Notes: generated by a model not told the origin, from the letters alone. A stretch of 64,000 nt of DNA from Pseudopedobacter alpinus (GCF_042684645.1 NZ_JBHULV010000046.1:1-64000); one strand, 5' to 3'. Positions 34,912 through 43,627 are shown, numbered from the stretch's first letter. Numbers and translations: made by a program.

Positions 34912-34998
34912 ATGATGAAAGAAACAAAAGAATCACAATTAAAGAAGATACCTATTGAAACTCATAAACTTTCAATTGGAGAGGTATTTTGCCATTAA
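34912..34998 (+). pseudogene. possible remnant of a P-type ATPase N-terminus
   Basis: A 28-codon reading frame starting ATGATGAAAGAA includes IPIETHKLSIGEVFCH. One added base after CAT would continue it as HLKNDP. This recalls the actuator-domain N-terminus of cation-pumping P-type ATPases, but the match is from memory and the fragment is short. Nothing that could be the rest of the gene follows. Confidence 0.25.
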
Positions 34999-35030
34999 AA
35001 AATGACCCTTAAACCAAAATTATTGCAAAT

Positions 35031-35064
35031 AAAAAGCGGGCAAAGTTTTTAAGTTTTGCCCGCT
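35031..35064 (-). terminator. terminator of the OmpP1-like gene
   Basis: A perfect 10-bp stem AGCGGGCAAA/TTTGCCCGCT (35035-35044, 35055-35064) followed on the minus strand by T5, 18 bases beyond the stop. Confidence 0.92.
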
Positions 35065-35081
35065 TATGTAAAATTTTAATT

Positions 35082-36566
35082 TTAGAACCTTACACCAAAA
35101 GTTATAGAAACTCTATTGGTTCTTGTTTCAATACCTGCTCTAGGTTCGTTACCATTATTTAATGCATAATTTCTATATTCCAAGAAATTATTACTATTAA
35201 TTAAAGCTGCATCTAAATAATACTCGCCAAATCTATAACCTATACCTCCACTAAAACTATTAATGGTATAGTCCGAATTATTTAAATCTTTGTAGGGGTT
35301 TCCAGATGATTGAAAACCAGCTCTCAATAAAAAGCTTTCATCCAATTTAATTTCACCACCAACGCTATAATTCAATACGTTTTGATAAGTCCTCATAATA
35401 TCTCTGTTAGAGCTTACATCTTGCGAACTGTTATTGGAACTAAATTTAATGGAAGAATAATCAACAAAACCTACATCAGCTGATAAGAAACCTTTATCGC
35501 TAAAGAAATAAGCCAAACCCCCGTTTAACTTAAGTGGAGTGTTCAAATTGTATTCAAAAGGATACGAATCAGATGCTGATGCACCTGTGTTTCTGTCAGA
35601 AAACTCTTCCGAATAATTGTCTGTTACTCTAAACCAAGTTGGAGACTCAAAATTTAAACCTACCCTTAATTCTTTTGTTGGTTTTAAAATTAATCCCAAT
35701 TTTAAATTTACTCCAGAACCTTCTGTATCAAAATTTCTTGCGTAATTAACATTATAATCTACACTATTACCATTATTTGGGTCAACATATAAGCTTTGTT
35801 CGTTTGTTGTTTCCATAGAAGTGTATCTAAAAGAAGATAAGCCAACAGATGCTCCAAAAAACACTTTATTACTAAAATTAGTACCTACAGAAAAATTCAC
35901 ATCAGAGCTACCTCCGCTTCTCAAGACGTCGTAAGTTTGGTCTGTATCTGTAAATGTTATGGGAAAATAATTAGGGTTTCCAGCAGCATTATAATCGGTT
36001 AAAAAGGAAACAAATGCTGCATTGTTTACATTAGATATTAAATCTTCTGGAGCTCTTGGTGTTCCGTTAAGCCTATCAGCGTTAGATTCTTGTGCAAAAA
36101 AGTCGCCTAAACCATTTAAGTTTGTTTCTCCTGCAAATGAATAATTATTTTTGTAGGCAGCTCTTTTTTGATAACCTATACCAAAATTCAAACTCAATAA
36201 ACCCTTTTTTAAGTCACCTTCTTTGTATGTTCTGGTATGAAAAACAACTCCAACATTACTCAAATCAACGTTAGAATTACTTAATTTACTGTCGGTACCT
36301 AAAAAGTTTACATCACTATTTCCAAACCTTATTTCGGGAGTTAAGCTGAATTCTGATTTCGAAAACATTCCCAAACCAGCAGGGTTTCCATAAACTGAGC
36401 TTATATCACCACCAATTGCAGCTTTTTGTCCGCCCATTCCGCCAAATCTAGCTGTAGTACTGTTTTCAAATTGCGAAAACCTTAGAGCGTCCGCTGTGTA
36501 CTGTGAGAAGGCAGTTTGTGCAATAATTATAAAAACTGCTAATAATAATTGTTTTTTTAATTTCAT
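35082..36566 (-). CDS. OmpP1/FadL-family outer membrane transport protein
   Basis: Outer-membrane beta-barrel of the FadL (OmpP1/TodX) superfamily, which takes up hydrophobic compounds. The 494-residue protein has a signal peptide (1-21, ending AFSQ) and the N-terminal plug-like signature ARFGGMGGQKAAIGGD and YGNPAGLGMFSKSEF typical of this family. Many amphipathic strands follow, ending in a terminal phenylalanine (VSITFGVRF). The substrate is not evident. It lies 14 bases downstream of the repeat-rich lipoprotein gene on the same strand, so the two are almost certainly one operon. Confidence 0.87.
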   Translation of the reverse strand: MKLKKQLLLAVFIIIAQTAFSQYTADALRFSQFENSTTARFGGMGGQKAAIGGDISSVYGNPAGLGMFSKSEFSLTPEIRFGNSDVNFLGTDSKLSNSNVDLSNVGVVFHTRTYKEGDLKKGLLSLNFGIGYQKRAAYKNNYSFAGETNLNGLGDFFAQESNADRLNGTPRAPEDLISNVNNAAFVSFLTDYNAAGNPNYFPITFTDTDQTYDVLRSGGSSDVNFSVGTNFSNKVFFGASVGLSSFRYTSMETTNEQSLYVDPNNGNSVDYNVNYARNFDTEGSGVNLKLGLILKPTKELRVGLNFESPTWFRVTDNYSEEFSDRNTGASASDSYPFEYNLNTPLKLNGGLAYFFSDKGFLSADVGFVDYSSIKFSSNNSSQDVSSNRDIMRTYQNVLNYSVGGEIKLDESFLLRAGFQSSGNPYKDLNNSDYTINSFSGGIGYRFGEYYLDAALINSNNFLEYRNYALNNGNEPRAGIETRTNRVSITFGVRF

Positions 36567-36580
36567 TTTAGATAGATATA

Positions 36581-37684
36581 TTAATTTCCGCCTCTTGTTG
36601 GTCTTGATGAAGAACCGCCACCGCCACTTGATGAACCACCAGAGCTTGGTGATGATGATCTTCCACTTTGCGTTGAAGGTGAACTTGATGGAGCATCACT
36701 TCTTGTTGGTCTGCTAGTAGGTTGAGAACTTGGTTGTCTTGTTCCTTCGCTAGTTGATGGTCTAGTTGGTCTGCTGTTGGTACTTGGCGTTCTAGCAGGC
36801 TGACTATTAGTATTCCTATCTGAAGTTGATGAACCTGATGATGAACGACTTGGTCTTCCGTAAGGATTATAAGAACCATCATTTCTTGAGTTTTCCACAG
36901 AAGGTCTGCCATTATTTCCAATAGAAGTTGGTCTTGGACTTCTGCTTGGTGGCATCTGAATAGAGCCTCCATCCGCATTTCTTGGTCTCATATTGTCATA
37001 ACTTCCGTTTGGTCTTGGGGTTAAATTTCTGCCTACACTACCAAAGCCACCTCCGAAATAAGGATTTCCAAAACCATTACCTATAAAGCCGTTACCAAAA
37101 AATCCTGGTTGGTAAAAGGAGTAAATTCCCCAATAAGGTGAGTTACCAAAACCGAAATTGTTAAATCCAAATCCTCCACCCCATCCGTTACCATAAAAAT
37201 TATTAAAGCCTAAACCAAATCCACCGCCCCAGCCCCAGCCATTTCCGTAAAAGTTATTGAACCCTCCACCCCAGCCATTGCCGTAGAAGTTATTAAAGCC
37301 AAATCCACCGCCCCAGCCATTACCGTAAAAATTATTAAAGCCAAAATTTTGCGGACCCCAAAAAGGATCAAACATTAAATTATTGTTGTAATAATAATCC
37401 CTCCATGTAAAATTATTATTCCAATTATTACGGTCAAATCTTGATATATTATCATAACCATCATAATAGGAATCGTTATTTCTATCGTAACCATTTTGGT
37501 CTACATAGTTATTATCATCTTCACTATAGTAATTATTGACAGCGTAATTAATTTTGTTCGCCTCTACATCAGAGAAATAAACATCGTCTGTATTTTGTGT
37601 AGCTAATCTGCCACTAGAGCAAGCACTAAACAGCGCAGCAATAGCACTGATTGCTAAAATTTTGTATGTTGGTATATTATTCAT
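36581..37684 (-). CDS. low-complexity Gly/Asn/Phe-repeat lipoprotein
   Basis: A 367-residue predicted lipoprotein (lipobox LFSAC, Cys22) with three compositional regions. An acidic Asn/Asp/Tyr-rich segment (30-110) is followed by a glycine/aromatic repeat (112-215) in which NNFYGNGW occurs four times (from residues 117, 131, 143 and 161). A Ser/Pro/Arg/Thr-rich disordered tail (215-367) ends in serine and glycine runs. The DNA repeats match (about 37150-37345). No catalytic domain is visible. It is probably an outer-membrane surface or structural protein, coupled with the downstream OmpP1-like porin. The divergent shadow frames over this low-complexity DNA are not genes. Confidence 0.82.
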   Translation of the reverse strand: MNNIPTYKILAISAIAALFSACSSGRLATQNTDDVYFSDVEANKINYAVNNYYSEDDNNYVDQNGYDRNNDSYYDGYDNISRFDRNNWNNNFTWRDYYYNNNLMFDPFWGPQNFGFNNFYGNGWGGGFGFNNFYGNGWGGGFNNFYGNGWGWGGGFGLGFNNFYGNGWGGGFGFNNFGFGNSPYWGIYSFYQPGFFGNGFIGNGFGNPYFGGGFGSVGRNLTPRPNGSYDNMRPRNADGGSIQMPPSRSPRPTSIGNNGRPSVENSRNDGSYNPYGRPSRSSSGSSTSDRNTNSQPARTPSTNSRPTRPSTSEGTRQPSSQPTSRPTRSDAPSSSPSTQSGRSSSPSSGGSSSGGGGSSSRPTRGGN

Positions 37685-37787
37685 GGCTAAATAGGTTTAA
37701 ACGCTCTAAGCTTTACTAATTAAATTTATAACTTTGACCCTAGTACAATTACATTTATAAAAATACAAAAATTATTCCAAAATATAT

Positions 37788-39260
37788 ATGAGCAAGGGCT
37801 TAACAAGTAGATCCGAAGATTATTCTCACTGGTATAACGAATTAGTTACCAAAGCAGATCTTGCAGAACATTCTTCTGTAAGAGGTTGTATGGTAATAAA
37901 ACCCTATGGTTACTCCATTTGGGAGAAAATGCAAGCAGTTTTAGACCAAAAATTTAAAGATACGGGTCATAGTAACGCTTATTTCCCTTTATTCATCCCT
38001 AAGTCATTTTTTTCTAAAGAAGCTTCTCACGTTGAGGGCTTTGCTACAGAATGTGCCGTAGTTACTCATTATAGGTTAAAGAACGATGGCAACGGAAATA
38101 TTATTGTTGATGAGGATGCGAAGTTAGAAGAGGAATTAATTGTTCGTCCAACATCTGAAACCATTATTTGGAACACTTACAGAGGTTGGATTCAATCTTA
38201 TAGAGATTTACCAATATTAGTTAACCAATGGGCTAACGTGGTACGCTGGGAAATGCGTACGCGTCTATTTTTAAGAACTACTGAGTTTTTATGGCAAGAA
38301 GGGCATACTGCACATGCAACTGCTGAAGAAGCTATTGCAGAAACCGAACAAATGCTACATGTATATGCGGATTTTGCTGAAGAGTTTATGGCTATGCCGG
38401 TGATAAAAGGTAAAAAAACAGCTAACGAACGCTTTGCAGGTGCTTTAGACACCATGTGTATTGAAGCTTTAATGCAAGATGGCAAAGCTTTACAAGCGGG
38501 TACTTCCCACTTTTTAGGTCAAAATTTCGCTAAAGCTTTTGATGTAAAGTTTACTACTAAAGAAGGAAAGCAGGAGTATGTTTGGGCTACATCTTGGGGT
38601 GTTTCTACACGATTAATGGGTGCTTTAATTATGGCGCATTCAGATGATCAAGGATTGGTATTGCCTCCTAAATTGGCTCCTATACAGGTTGTTATTGTTC
38701 CAATTCATAAAGGTGATGAAGAATTAGCTAAAATATCTGCGGAGGTTGAAAAGATTACATCGGCTTTAAAAGCCAAAGGAATTTCTTTTAAATATGACAA
38801 TAGAGATACACAAAGACCTGGTTTTAAATTTGCCGAGTATGAGTTAAAGGGTGTTCCGGTTAGGTTGGCATTTGGTGGCAGAGATTTAGAAAGTAATACA
38901 ATTGAGATAGCAAGAAGAGATACCAGAACAAAAGAAACTATTTCTAGAGATGGTATTGCTGACGTAATTGAAAACTTATTAGAAGAGATTCAAAATAATA
39001 TTTATCAAAAAGCATTAGATTACAGAACTGAAATGACCACTGAAGTAAATTCTTATGAAGAATTTAAACGAGTATTAACAGAAAAAGGTGGTTTTATTGC
39101 TGCACATTGGGACGGTACTTCAGAAACAGAGGCGAAAATTAAAGAAGAAACTAAAGCAACAATTAGGTGCATACCTTTAAACAACAAACAAGAAGAAGGA
39201 GTCTGTATGGTAACAGGTAAACCTTCTAAAGAAAGAGTGTTATTTGCTTTGGCTTATTAA
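37788..39260 (+). CDS. proS: prolyl-tRNA synthetase (eukaryote/archaeal-like type)
   Basis: Class II aminoacyl-tRNA synthetase charging tRNA-Pro. At 490 residues it is the short form without the bacterial editing insertion. Motifs include RGCMVIKPYGYSIWE (motif 1 region), VRPTSETIIWNTYRGWIQSYRDLP, the motif 2 region RWEMRTRLFLRTTEFLWQEGHTAHAT, and motif 3 WGVSTRLMGALIM. It has an anticodon-binding domain and a C-terminal extension ending FALAY as in archaeal/eukaryotic ProRS. Divergent from the repeat-lipoprotein operon. Confidence 0.96.
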   Translation: MSKGLTSRSEDYSHWYNELVTKADLAEHSSVRGCMVIKPYGYSIWEKMQAVLDQKFKDTGHSNAYFPLFIPKSFFSKEASHVEGFATECAVVTHYRLKNDGNGNIIVDEDAKLEEELIVRPTSETIIWNTYRGWIQSYRDLPILVNQWANVVRWEMRTRLFLRTTEFLWQEGHTAHATAEEAIAETEQMLHVYADFAEEFMAMPVIKGKKTANERFAGALDTMCIEALMQDGKALQAGTSHFLGQNFAKAFDVKFTTKEGKQEYVWATSWGVSTRLMGALIMAHSDDQGLVLPPKLAPIQVVIVPIHKGDEELAKISAEVEKITSALKAKGISFKYDNRDTQRPGFKFAEYELKGVPVRLAFGGRDLESNTIEIARRDTRTKETISRDGIADVIENLLEEIQNNIYQKALDYRTEMTTEVNSYEEFKRVLTEKGGFIAAHWDGTSETEAKIKEETKATIRCIPLNNKQEEGVCMVTGKPSKERVLFALAY

Positions 39261-39263
39261 GGG

Positions 39264-39299
39264 GCCTCATCCTAAATCCTTCTCCGAAGGAGAAGGACT
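39264..39299. repeat. dispersed hairpin repeat (CTCCTTCGGAG family), copy 1
   Basis: A 9-bp perfect stem TCCTTCTCC/GGAGAAGGA with a GAA loop, preceded by GCCTCATCC, begins three bases after the proS stop. It is the reverse complement of the repeat at 39391-39420 and may double as the proS terminator. Confidence 0.7.
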
Positions 39300-39357
39300 T
39301 TTCTTATTCTGTGGAAATTGAATTTGATAGTAAAATGTAAATTTTAATAAACTAGAT

Positions 39358-40563
39358 ATGACAGAAAACAAGAACAACAATATAAGTACTCCCTCTCCTT
39401 CGGAGAGGGTTGGGGTGAGGCAATTACGTTTCGCAACTAAAGCAATACATGCAGGTCAGCATCCAGACCCAACTACTGGAGCTGTAATGACACCTATTTA
39501 TCAAACTTCTACCTATTGGCAAAAAACACCAGGAGATAATAAAGGGTACGAGTATTCTAGGGGTACAAATCCAACTCGTAAAGCTTTAGAAGATTGTATG
39601 GCAGCTTTAGAAAACTGTAAATACGGTTTAGCTTTTTCAAGCGGGATGGGTGCTACAGATGCCGTAATGAAAACGTTAAAACCTGGTGATGAAGTAATTA
39701 CCGGGAATGATTTATACGGTGGTTCTTACCGTATTTTTACCAAGGTTTTTGCAAACTATGGCATTAAGTTTCATTTTATAGATTTAACAAATCCTGAAAA
39801 TATCTCTGCTTTTATTAACGAAAATACTAAAATGGTTTGGTTAGAAACACCTACCAATCCAATGATGCAGATTGTTGATATTGAATCTGTTGCGGCTATT
39901 ACCAAATCTAATAGTTTAACATTAGTAGTTGATAATACTTTCGCATCTCCATATTTACAAAACCCAGTTGATTTAGGTGCCGATTTGGTGATGCACTCTG
40001 TAACTAAATACATTGCTGGTCACTCTGATGTGGTAATGGGAGCATTATTAACCAATAATGAAGCGTTGTACAAGCAACTGTGGTTTATGTACAATGCTTG
40101 TGGCGCAACACCTGGTCCGCAAGATTCTTTTTTGGTTTTGCGTGGGATAAAAACCTTGCACTTAAGAATGATGGCTCATTGTGAAAATGGCGAAAAAGTA
40201 GCTGCTTTTTTAAGAAATCATCCTAAAATTGAAAAGATTTATTGGCCTGGTTTTATAGATCATCCTAATCATGAAGTTGCTAAAAAGCAAATGCGTGGTT
40301 TTGGTGGAATGATATCTATTGTATTGAAAGATGCAGATTTAGCCGAAACTTTTAGAATTTCAGGATCTTTTAAGGTATTTACTTTAGCCGAATCTTTAGG
40401 AGGAGTAGAGTCTTTAATAAATCACCCCGCAAGTATGACGCATGGTTCTATCCCAAAAGAAGAAAGAGAGAAAGTAGGTGTGGTTGATAATCTTTTACGT
40501 TTAAGTGTAGGCGTTGAAGATATTGAAGATTTAATTGATGATTTAAGACAAGCTTTAGCTTAA
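39358..40563 (+). CDS. metB: trans-sulfuration PLP enzyme (cystathionine gamma-synthase-like)
   Basis: Pyridoxal-phosphate enzyme of the Cys/Met metabolism family, forming cystathionine or breaking it down. The core has TKAIHAGQ, YEYSRGTNPTRKALE, AFSSGMGATDAV, the substrate segment WLETPTNP and the PLP-lysine motif HSVTKYIAGH (Lys217), ending LRLSVGVEDIEDLIDDL. Length is 401. Assignment as synthase rather than gamma-lyase is uncertain. Residues 11-21 are encoded by a dispersed intergenic repeat (39391-39420) lying in frame before the conserved RFATKAIHAGQ, giving an unusual N-terminal extension. No better downstream start codon exists. Confidence 0.9.
   Translation: MTENKNNNISTPSPSERVGVRQLRFATKAIHAGQHPDPTTGAVMTPIYQTSTYWQKTPGDNKGYEYSRGTNPTRKALEDCMAALENCKYGLAFSSGMGATDAVMKTLKPGDEVITGNDLYGGSYRIFTKVFANYGIKFHFIDLTNPENISAFINENTKMVWLETPTNPMMQIVDIESVAAITKSNSLTLVVDNTFASPYLQNPVDLGADLVMHSVTKYIAGHSDVVMGALLTNNEALYKQLWFMYNACGATPGPQDSFLVLRGIKTLHLRMMAHCENGEKVAAFLRNHPKIEKIYWPGFIDHPNHEVAKKQMRGFGGMISIVLKDADLAETFRISGSFKVFTLAESLGGVESLINHPASMTHGSIPKEEREKVGVVDNLLRLSVGVEDIEDLIDDLRQALA
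39391..39420 (+). repeat. dispersed hairpin repeat, copy 2, inside the metB-like reading frame
   Basis: CCCTCTCCTTCGGAGAGGGT followed by TGGGGTGAGG forms a 9-bp hairpin and is translated as PSPSERVGVR. The same unit is seen between genes at 39264-39299 (inverted) and 56852-56877 (CCCTTTGGAGAGGGTTGTGGGAGG variant). Confidence 0.75.
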
Positions 40564-40627
40564 ATAGGCTTAAAGCTTAATGCTCAAGGCTAAAAGCTAA
40601 GGTTTTGTATTTTGATATTTTAAATTT

Positions 40628-41140
40628 TTATTTAGCCTCAATAACACCATTAAAACTGATAGCGTCTCGGTTATTACTATTGATATTTAGTGTAGCTGTA
40701 CCGCTTTCAGTAATACTTAAATACATTGTTCTTGCATTGTTACTATTTTTTGGCTGAATGGTAATTTCATAACCTCCCTTTTTACCATCCTTTTTATTAT
40801 ATGTAAAATCTGTACTTGTAAAACTTAAACCACTATCTCTACCTCCATAATCAACTTGTTGTTGTGCAACTCCAAAATAAGGTAAATAGGAGATAAGGCT
40901 ATCTGGAGTCACCTTTAAACTATATGTACCATCAAGTTGTAATAATTGTGGTGATATTATTAAACCGGCTCTTAAAGGATTCACTTGTTGAGGAATAAAT
41001 CTAAATCTATTTTCTGTAATAGCTTGTTCAACAGATTTTTTATATGCTGCCTTTTCTTTTTGACTAAGACACGAAACAAAAAGGATACAAATAGAAAAAC
41101 CAAGAACGATTTTATTTTTTATCAATAATTTATACATCAT
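40628..41140 (-). CDS. DUF4251 lipoprotein
   Basis: A 170-residue envelope lipoprotein (lipobox FVSCLS) of the DUF4251 family. Visible hallmarks are NRFRFIPQQVNPLRAG, SLISYLPYFGVAQQ, FTSTDFTYNKKDGKKGGYEI and SNNRDAISFNGVIE. Members are common, uncharacterised secreted beta-rich proteins of Bacteroidota. The gap to the divergent TIGR02757 gene carries a 12-bp palindrome TTGTTATAACAA (41171-41182). A short degenerate AAGCTTAA-type spacer lies at 40563-40610. Confidence 0.88.
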   Translation of the reverse strand: MMYKLLIKNKIVLGFSICILFVSCLSQKEKAAYKKSVEQAITENRFRFIPQQVNPLRAGLIISPQLLQLDGTYSLKVTPDSLISYLPYFGVAQQQVDYGGRDSGLSFTSTDFTYNKKDGKKGGYEITIQPKNSNNARTMYLSITESGTATLNINSNNRDAISFNGVIEAK

Positions 41141-41215
41141 TTTAATATTTAGATTATAAATTTAAACAAATTGTTATAACAACAGTTTTATGTTTGAAAA
41201 CTTAAATACCTAACG

Positions 41216-42079
41216 TTGAATATTCACATTAATTTCCCAAATATAAAAGACTTTCTTGATGCTAAGGTGATTCAATATAACCAGCCATCATTTATCACTA
41301 ACGACCCGGTTTGTATTCCGCATTTATTTACAAAAAAACAGGATATAGAGATTATGGGTTTTTGGAGTGCCATGTTAGCGTGGGGTCAAAGAATTACCAT
41401 TATAAACAAATGTAAAGAACTCATTACTTTAATGGATGGTGCACCTCATGATTTTATCATCAACCATCAGGAAACTGACTTAAAAAGGTTTTTAAACTTT
41501 AAACATAGAACCTTTAACGCTACAGATACATTATATTTTATTCATTTTTTTCGTCAGCATTACAGCAATTTTGATTCTTTAGAAGATGCTTTTTTGCCAT
41601 TTGCAGAAGGGGAATTTAGGTCTAGTTTTAAGGAGATTAACAGCATTTCAAAATTTAAAAAACATACTGTTAGTTTTGGTTCTGATTTAGCTGAAAATAC
41701 TATTGAAAGTAATTTAAACTTCTTTAGGTCTTACTTTTTTTCTTTGGAGGATTTTCCACGTCGTACTATTAAACACGTTTCTTCACCAGCTCAAAAATCT
41801 ACCTGTAAAAGGTTAAATATGTTTTTACGTTGGATGGTGCGTGATGATGATAAAGGCGTTGATTTTGGGATTTGGAATAGATTAAAACCGAACCAATTAA
41901 TTAGCCCTTGTGATGTACATGTTGATAGAGTTGCCCGTAAATTAGGTTTAATTAGCAGAAAGCAAACCGATTGGCAAACCGCTTTAGAGCTGACTCAAAA
42001 CTTAAGACAATTAGATGCAAATGACCCAGTGAAATATGATTATGCTTTATTTGGATTGGGTGTAGAAGAGAAGTTTTAG
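41216..42079 (+). CDS. TIGR02757 family protein
   Basis: A 287-residue cytosolic protein of TIGR02757, a conserved Bacteroidota family of unknown function with a HhH-GPD-like helical fold. The characteristic start (FLDAKVIQYNQPSFI, DPVCIPHLFTKKQDIEIMGF) and the later MFLRWMVRDDDKGVDFGIW and SPCDVHVDRVARKLGL segments are clear; the last resembles DNA-glycosylase/endonuclease III relatives. Initiation appears to be at TTG, since the family N-terminus starts there and no ATG fits. The two-base gap to the convergent nuclease gene means the 3' ends almost touch. Confidence 0.88.
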   Translation: MNIHINFPNIKDFLDAKVIQYNQPSFITNDPVCIPHLFTKKQDIEIMGFWSAMLAWGQRITIINKCKELITLMDGAPHDFIINHQETDLKRFLNFKHRTFNATDTLYFIHFFRQHYSNFDSLEDAFLPFAEGEFRSSFKEINSISKFKKHTVSFGSDLAENTIESNLNFFRSYFFSLEDFPRRTIKHVSSPAQKSTCKRLNMFLRWMVRDDDKGVDFGIWNRLKPNQLISPCDVHVDRVARKLGLISRKQTDWQTALELTQNLRQLDANDPVKYDYALFGLGVEEKF

Positions 42080-42080
42080 A

Positions 42081-43484
42081 TTATAGTTCATAAGTAATCC
42101 CTTTTTCAGGAATTACAACTTCCAATCTATTTAGCTCCATATTTACCTTTAAGGCGTTCATGCTCTCTAGCTCGCCATGCACTAAAAACACTTTCTTTAA
42201 AGACTGGTTAGGTATTTTAGTTACATATTCCATAATATCTTGATGGTCTCCATGTCCACTTAATAAATCAGTTTTTTTGATGGTCGCAAATACAGCTAAT
42301 TCTTTGCCTTTAATATTTACAAAAGAATCTCCTCTTAATAAACGATGGCCTAAAGTTCCTCTGGCACAAAAACCGATGAAGAAAATAGTAGCATATAAGT
42401 TTTGAATGTTATGGAATAAATGGTCTTGTATGCGGCCGCCTTCTAGCATTCCAGCAGATGAAATGATGATACAAGGTTCAAAGTAATTAGCTATCTCTTT
42501 ACTTTCCTTTAGTTGTTTAACGTAGCTTAGATTATCAAATTCAAATTCGCTACCATTTTTGTTATAAAAAGATCTTGCCTCTTCGCTAACATAAGCATGG
42601 TGTTTTCTGTAAATATCTGTAGCCATAGTTGCCATTGGGCTATCTACAAAAACAGGAATTGGAGGTAAAAGCCCTGCTGTAAATATTTTGTTGAGGGTAA
42701 AAACCAAGGATTGCGTACGCCCAACACTAAAAGCTGGAATAATTAACCTGCCGGGTTGGTCAATACAAGCTTCTGTAATCACATTAATTAGGGTGTTTTG
42801 TAAACTTTCTTTTGCAGTATGGAACCTGCCACCATAAGTAGATTCGCAAACTAAATTTTGTGTTTCTGGTAGATATTCAGGGTTATTTAAAACAGGGTAA
42901 TTAGCTCGACCAATATCGCCTGTAAAGGCAATGGTTTTTTGTACCCCATTATCATTTATGGTAAAATGCGCAGCAGCTGCACCTAACAAATGACCAGTTG
43001 GTATCAGCTTTAGCGTAATGTTGTTATTAATTTTAAACTCTTTATGGTAAGCTATTGCAACGGTTCTATCAGCGGTATCATTTACATGCCTTTGTAAATA
43101 AAGTGGCTGACTGTTGTTGTTTACAAATCTTTTATGTTTAAATTTTCCTCGGCCACGTTTATTATCTTGTTTCCTTAAAAATATATTTACAGAATCTGAT
43201 AACAATAATTGTGTTAAATCTGCAGTAGGGTAGGTGCATAAAATTTGTCCTTCAAAACCTGCTTTTATTAATGTAGGGATATTACCACTATGGTCAATAT
43301 GGGCATGGGTTAAAACAACTACATCAATATCAGACGGAAAAAACGGAAAGTTTTCATTTTCTGCAAGCTCTACTCCGCCTTCATAATTTAAACCACAATC
43401 TATTAAAATATGATAACCCTCCACCTCTAAAAGGTGCATACTGCCGGTTACCTGTTGAGCCGCTCCCCAAATTGTTAATTTCAT
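42081..43484 (-). CDS. metallo-beta-lactamase/beta-CASP RNA exonuclease-like protein
   Basis: A 467-residue protein with an N-terminal metallo-beta-lactamase fold (HAHIDHSG, His60, His62, Asp64, His65, and ILIDCGLNYEGG), a beta-CASP insertion (IPAFSVGRTQSLVFTLN, PVFVDSPMA) and a C-terminal FLVHGELESMNAL segment. This is the YSH1/CPSF-type mRNA-processing nuclease family found in many bacteria. RNA substrate is inferred from family. It may be transcribed from the ABC-exporter operon upstream, although a 222-base gap holding a dispersed repeat separates them. Confidence 0.92.
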   Translation of the reverse strand: MKLTIWGAAQQVTGSMHLLEVEGYHILIDCGLNYEGGVELAENENFPFFPSDIDVVVLTHAHIDHSGNIPTLIKAGFEGQILCTYPTADLTQLLLSDSVNIFLRKQDNKRGRGKFKHKRFVNNNSQPLYLQRHVNDTADRTVAIAYHKEFKINNNITLKLIPTGHLLGAAAAHFTINDNGVQKTIAFTGDIGRANYPVLNNPEYLPETQNLVCESTYGGRFHTAKESLQNTLINVITEACIDQPGRLIIPAFSVGRTQSLVFTLNKIFTAGLLPPIPVFVDSPMATMATDIYRKHHAYVSEEARSFYNKNGSEFEFDNLSYVKQLKESKEIANYFEPCIIISSAGMLEGGRIQDHLFHNIQNLYATIFFIGFCARGTLGHRLLRGDSFVNIKGKELAVFATIKKTDLLSGHGDHQDIMEYVTKIPNQSLKKVFLVHGELESMNALKVNMELNRLEVVIPEKGITYEL

Positions 43485-43533
43485 ATTTAGTTAAAGGTTT
43501 TTTCTGATTACACAGATTTCAGCGATTGTTTTA

Positions 43534-43627
43534 TTTGGGCGTTTTAACACGCCTTCCATTATATCTTTTTTGCCATTTGCTCACGTATCAGCGGCAAAAA
43601 AGGATGCCATTTCTGTCGTTAACGCAA
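43534..43627. repeat. dispersed 95-bp palindromic repeat, copy 3
   Basis: TTTGGGCGTTTTAACACGCC at the left, a TTTTTTGCC/GGCAAAAAA stem in the middle and TTTCTGTCGTTAACGC at the right, very similar to copy 1 at 3139 and related to copy 2 at 34613. It occupies the gap between the beta-CASP and ABC-exporter genes. Confidence 0.75.

Noticed and set aside
36568..36978. 136-residue frame rich in His, Gln and Val
   Set aside because: It is an antiparallel-composition artefact of the low-complexity lipoprotein DNA in another frame of the same strand; no independent evidence.
41171..41182. 12-bp palindrome TTGTTATAACAA as an operator
   Set aside because: Too short in an AT-rich divergent gap to separate from chance, so it is mentioned only with the neighbouring gene.
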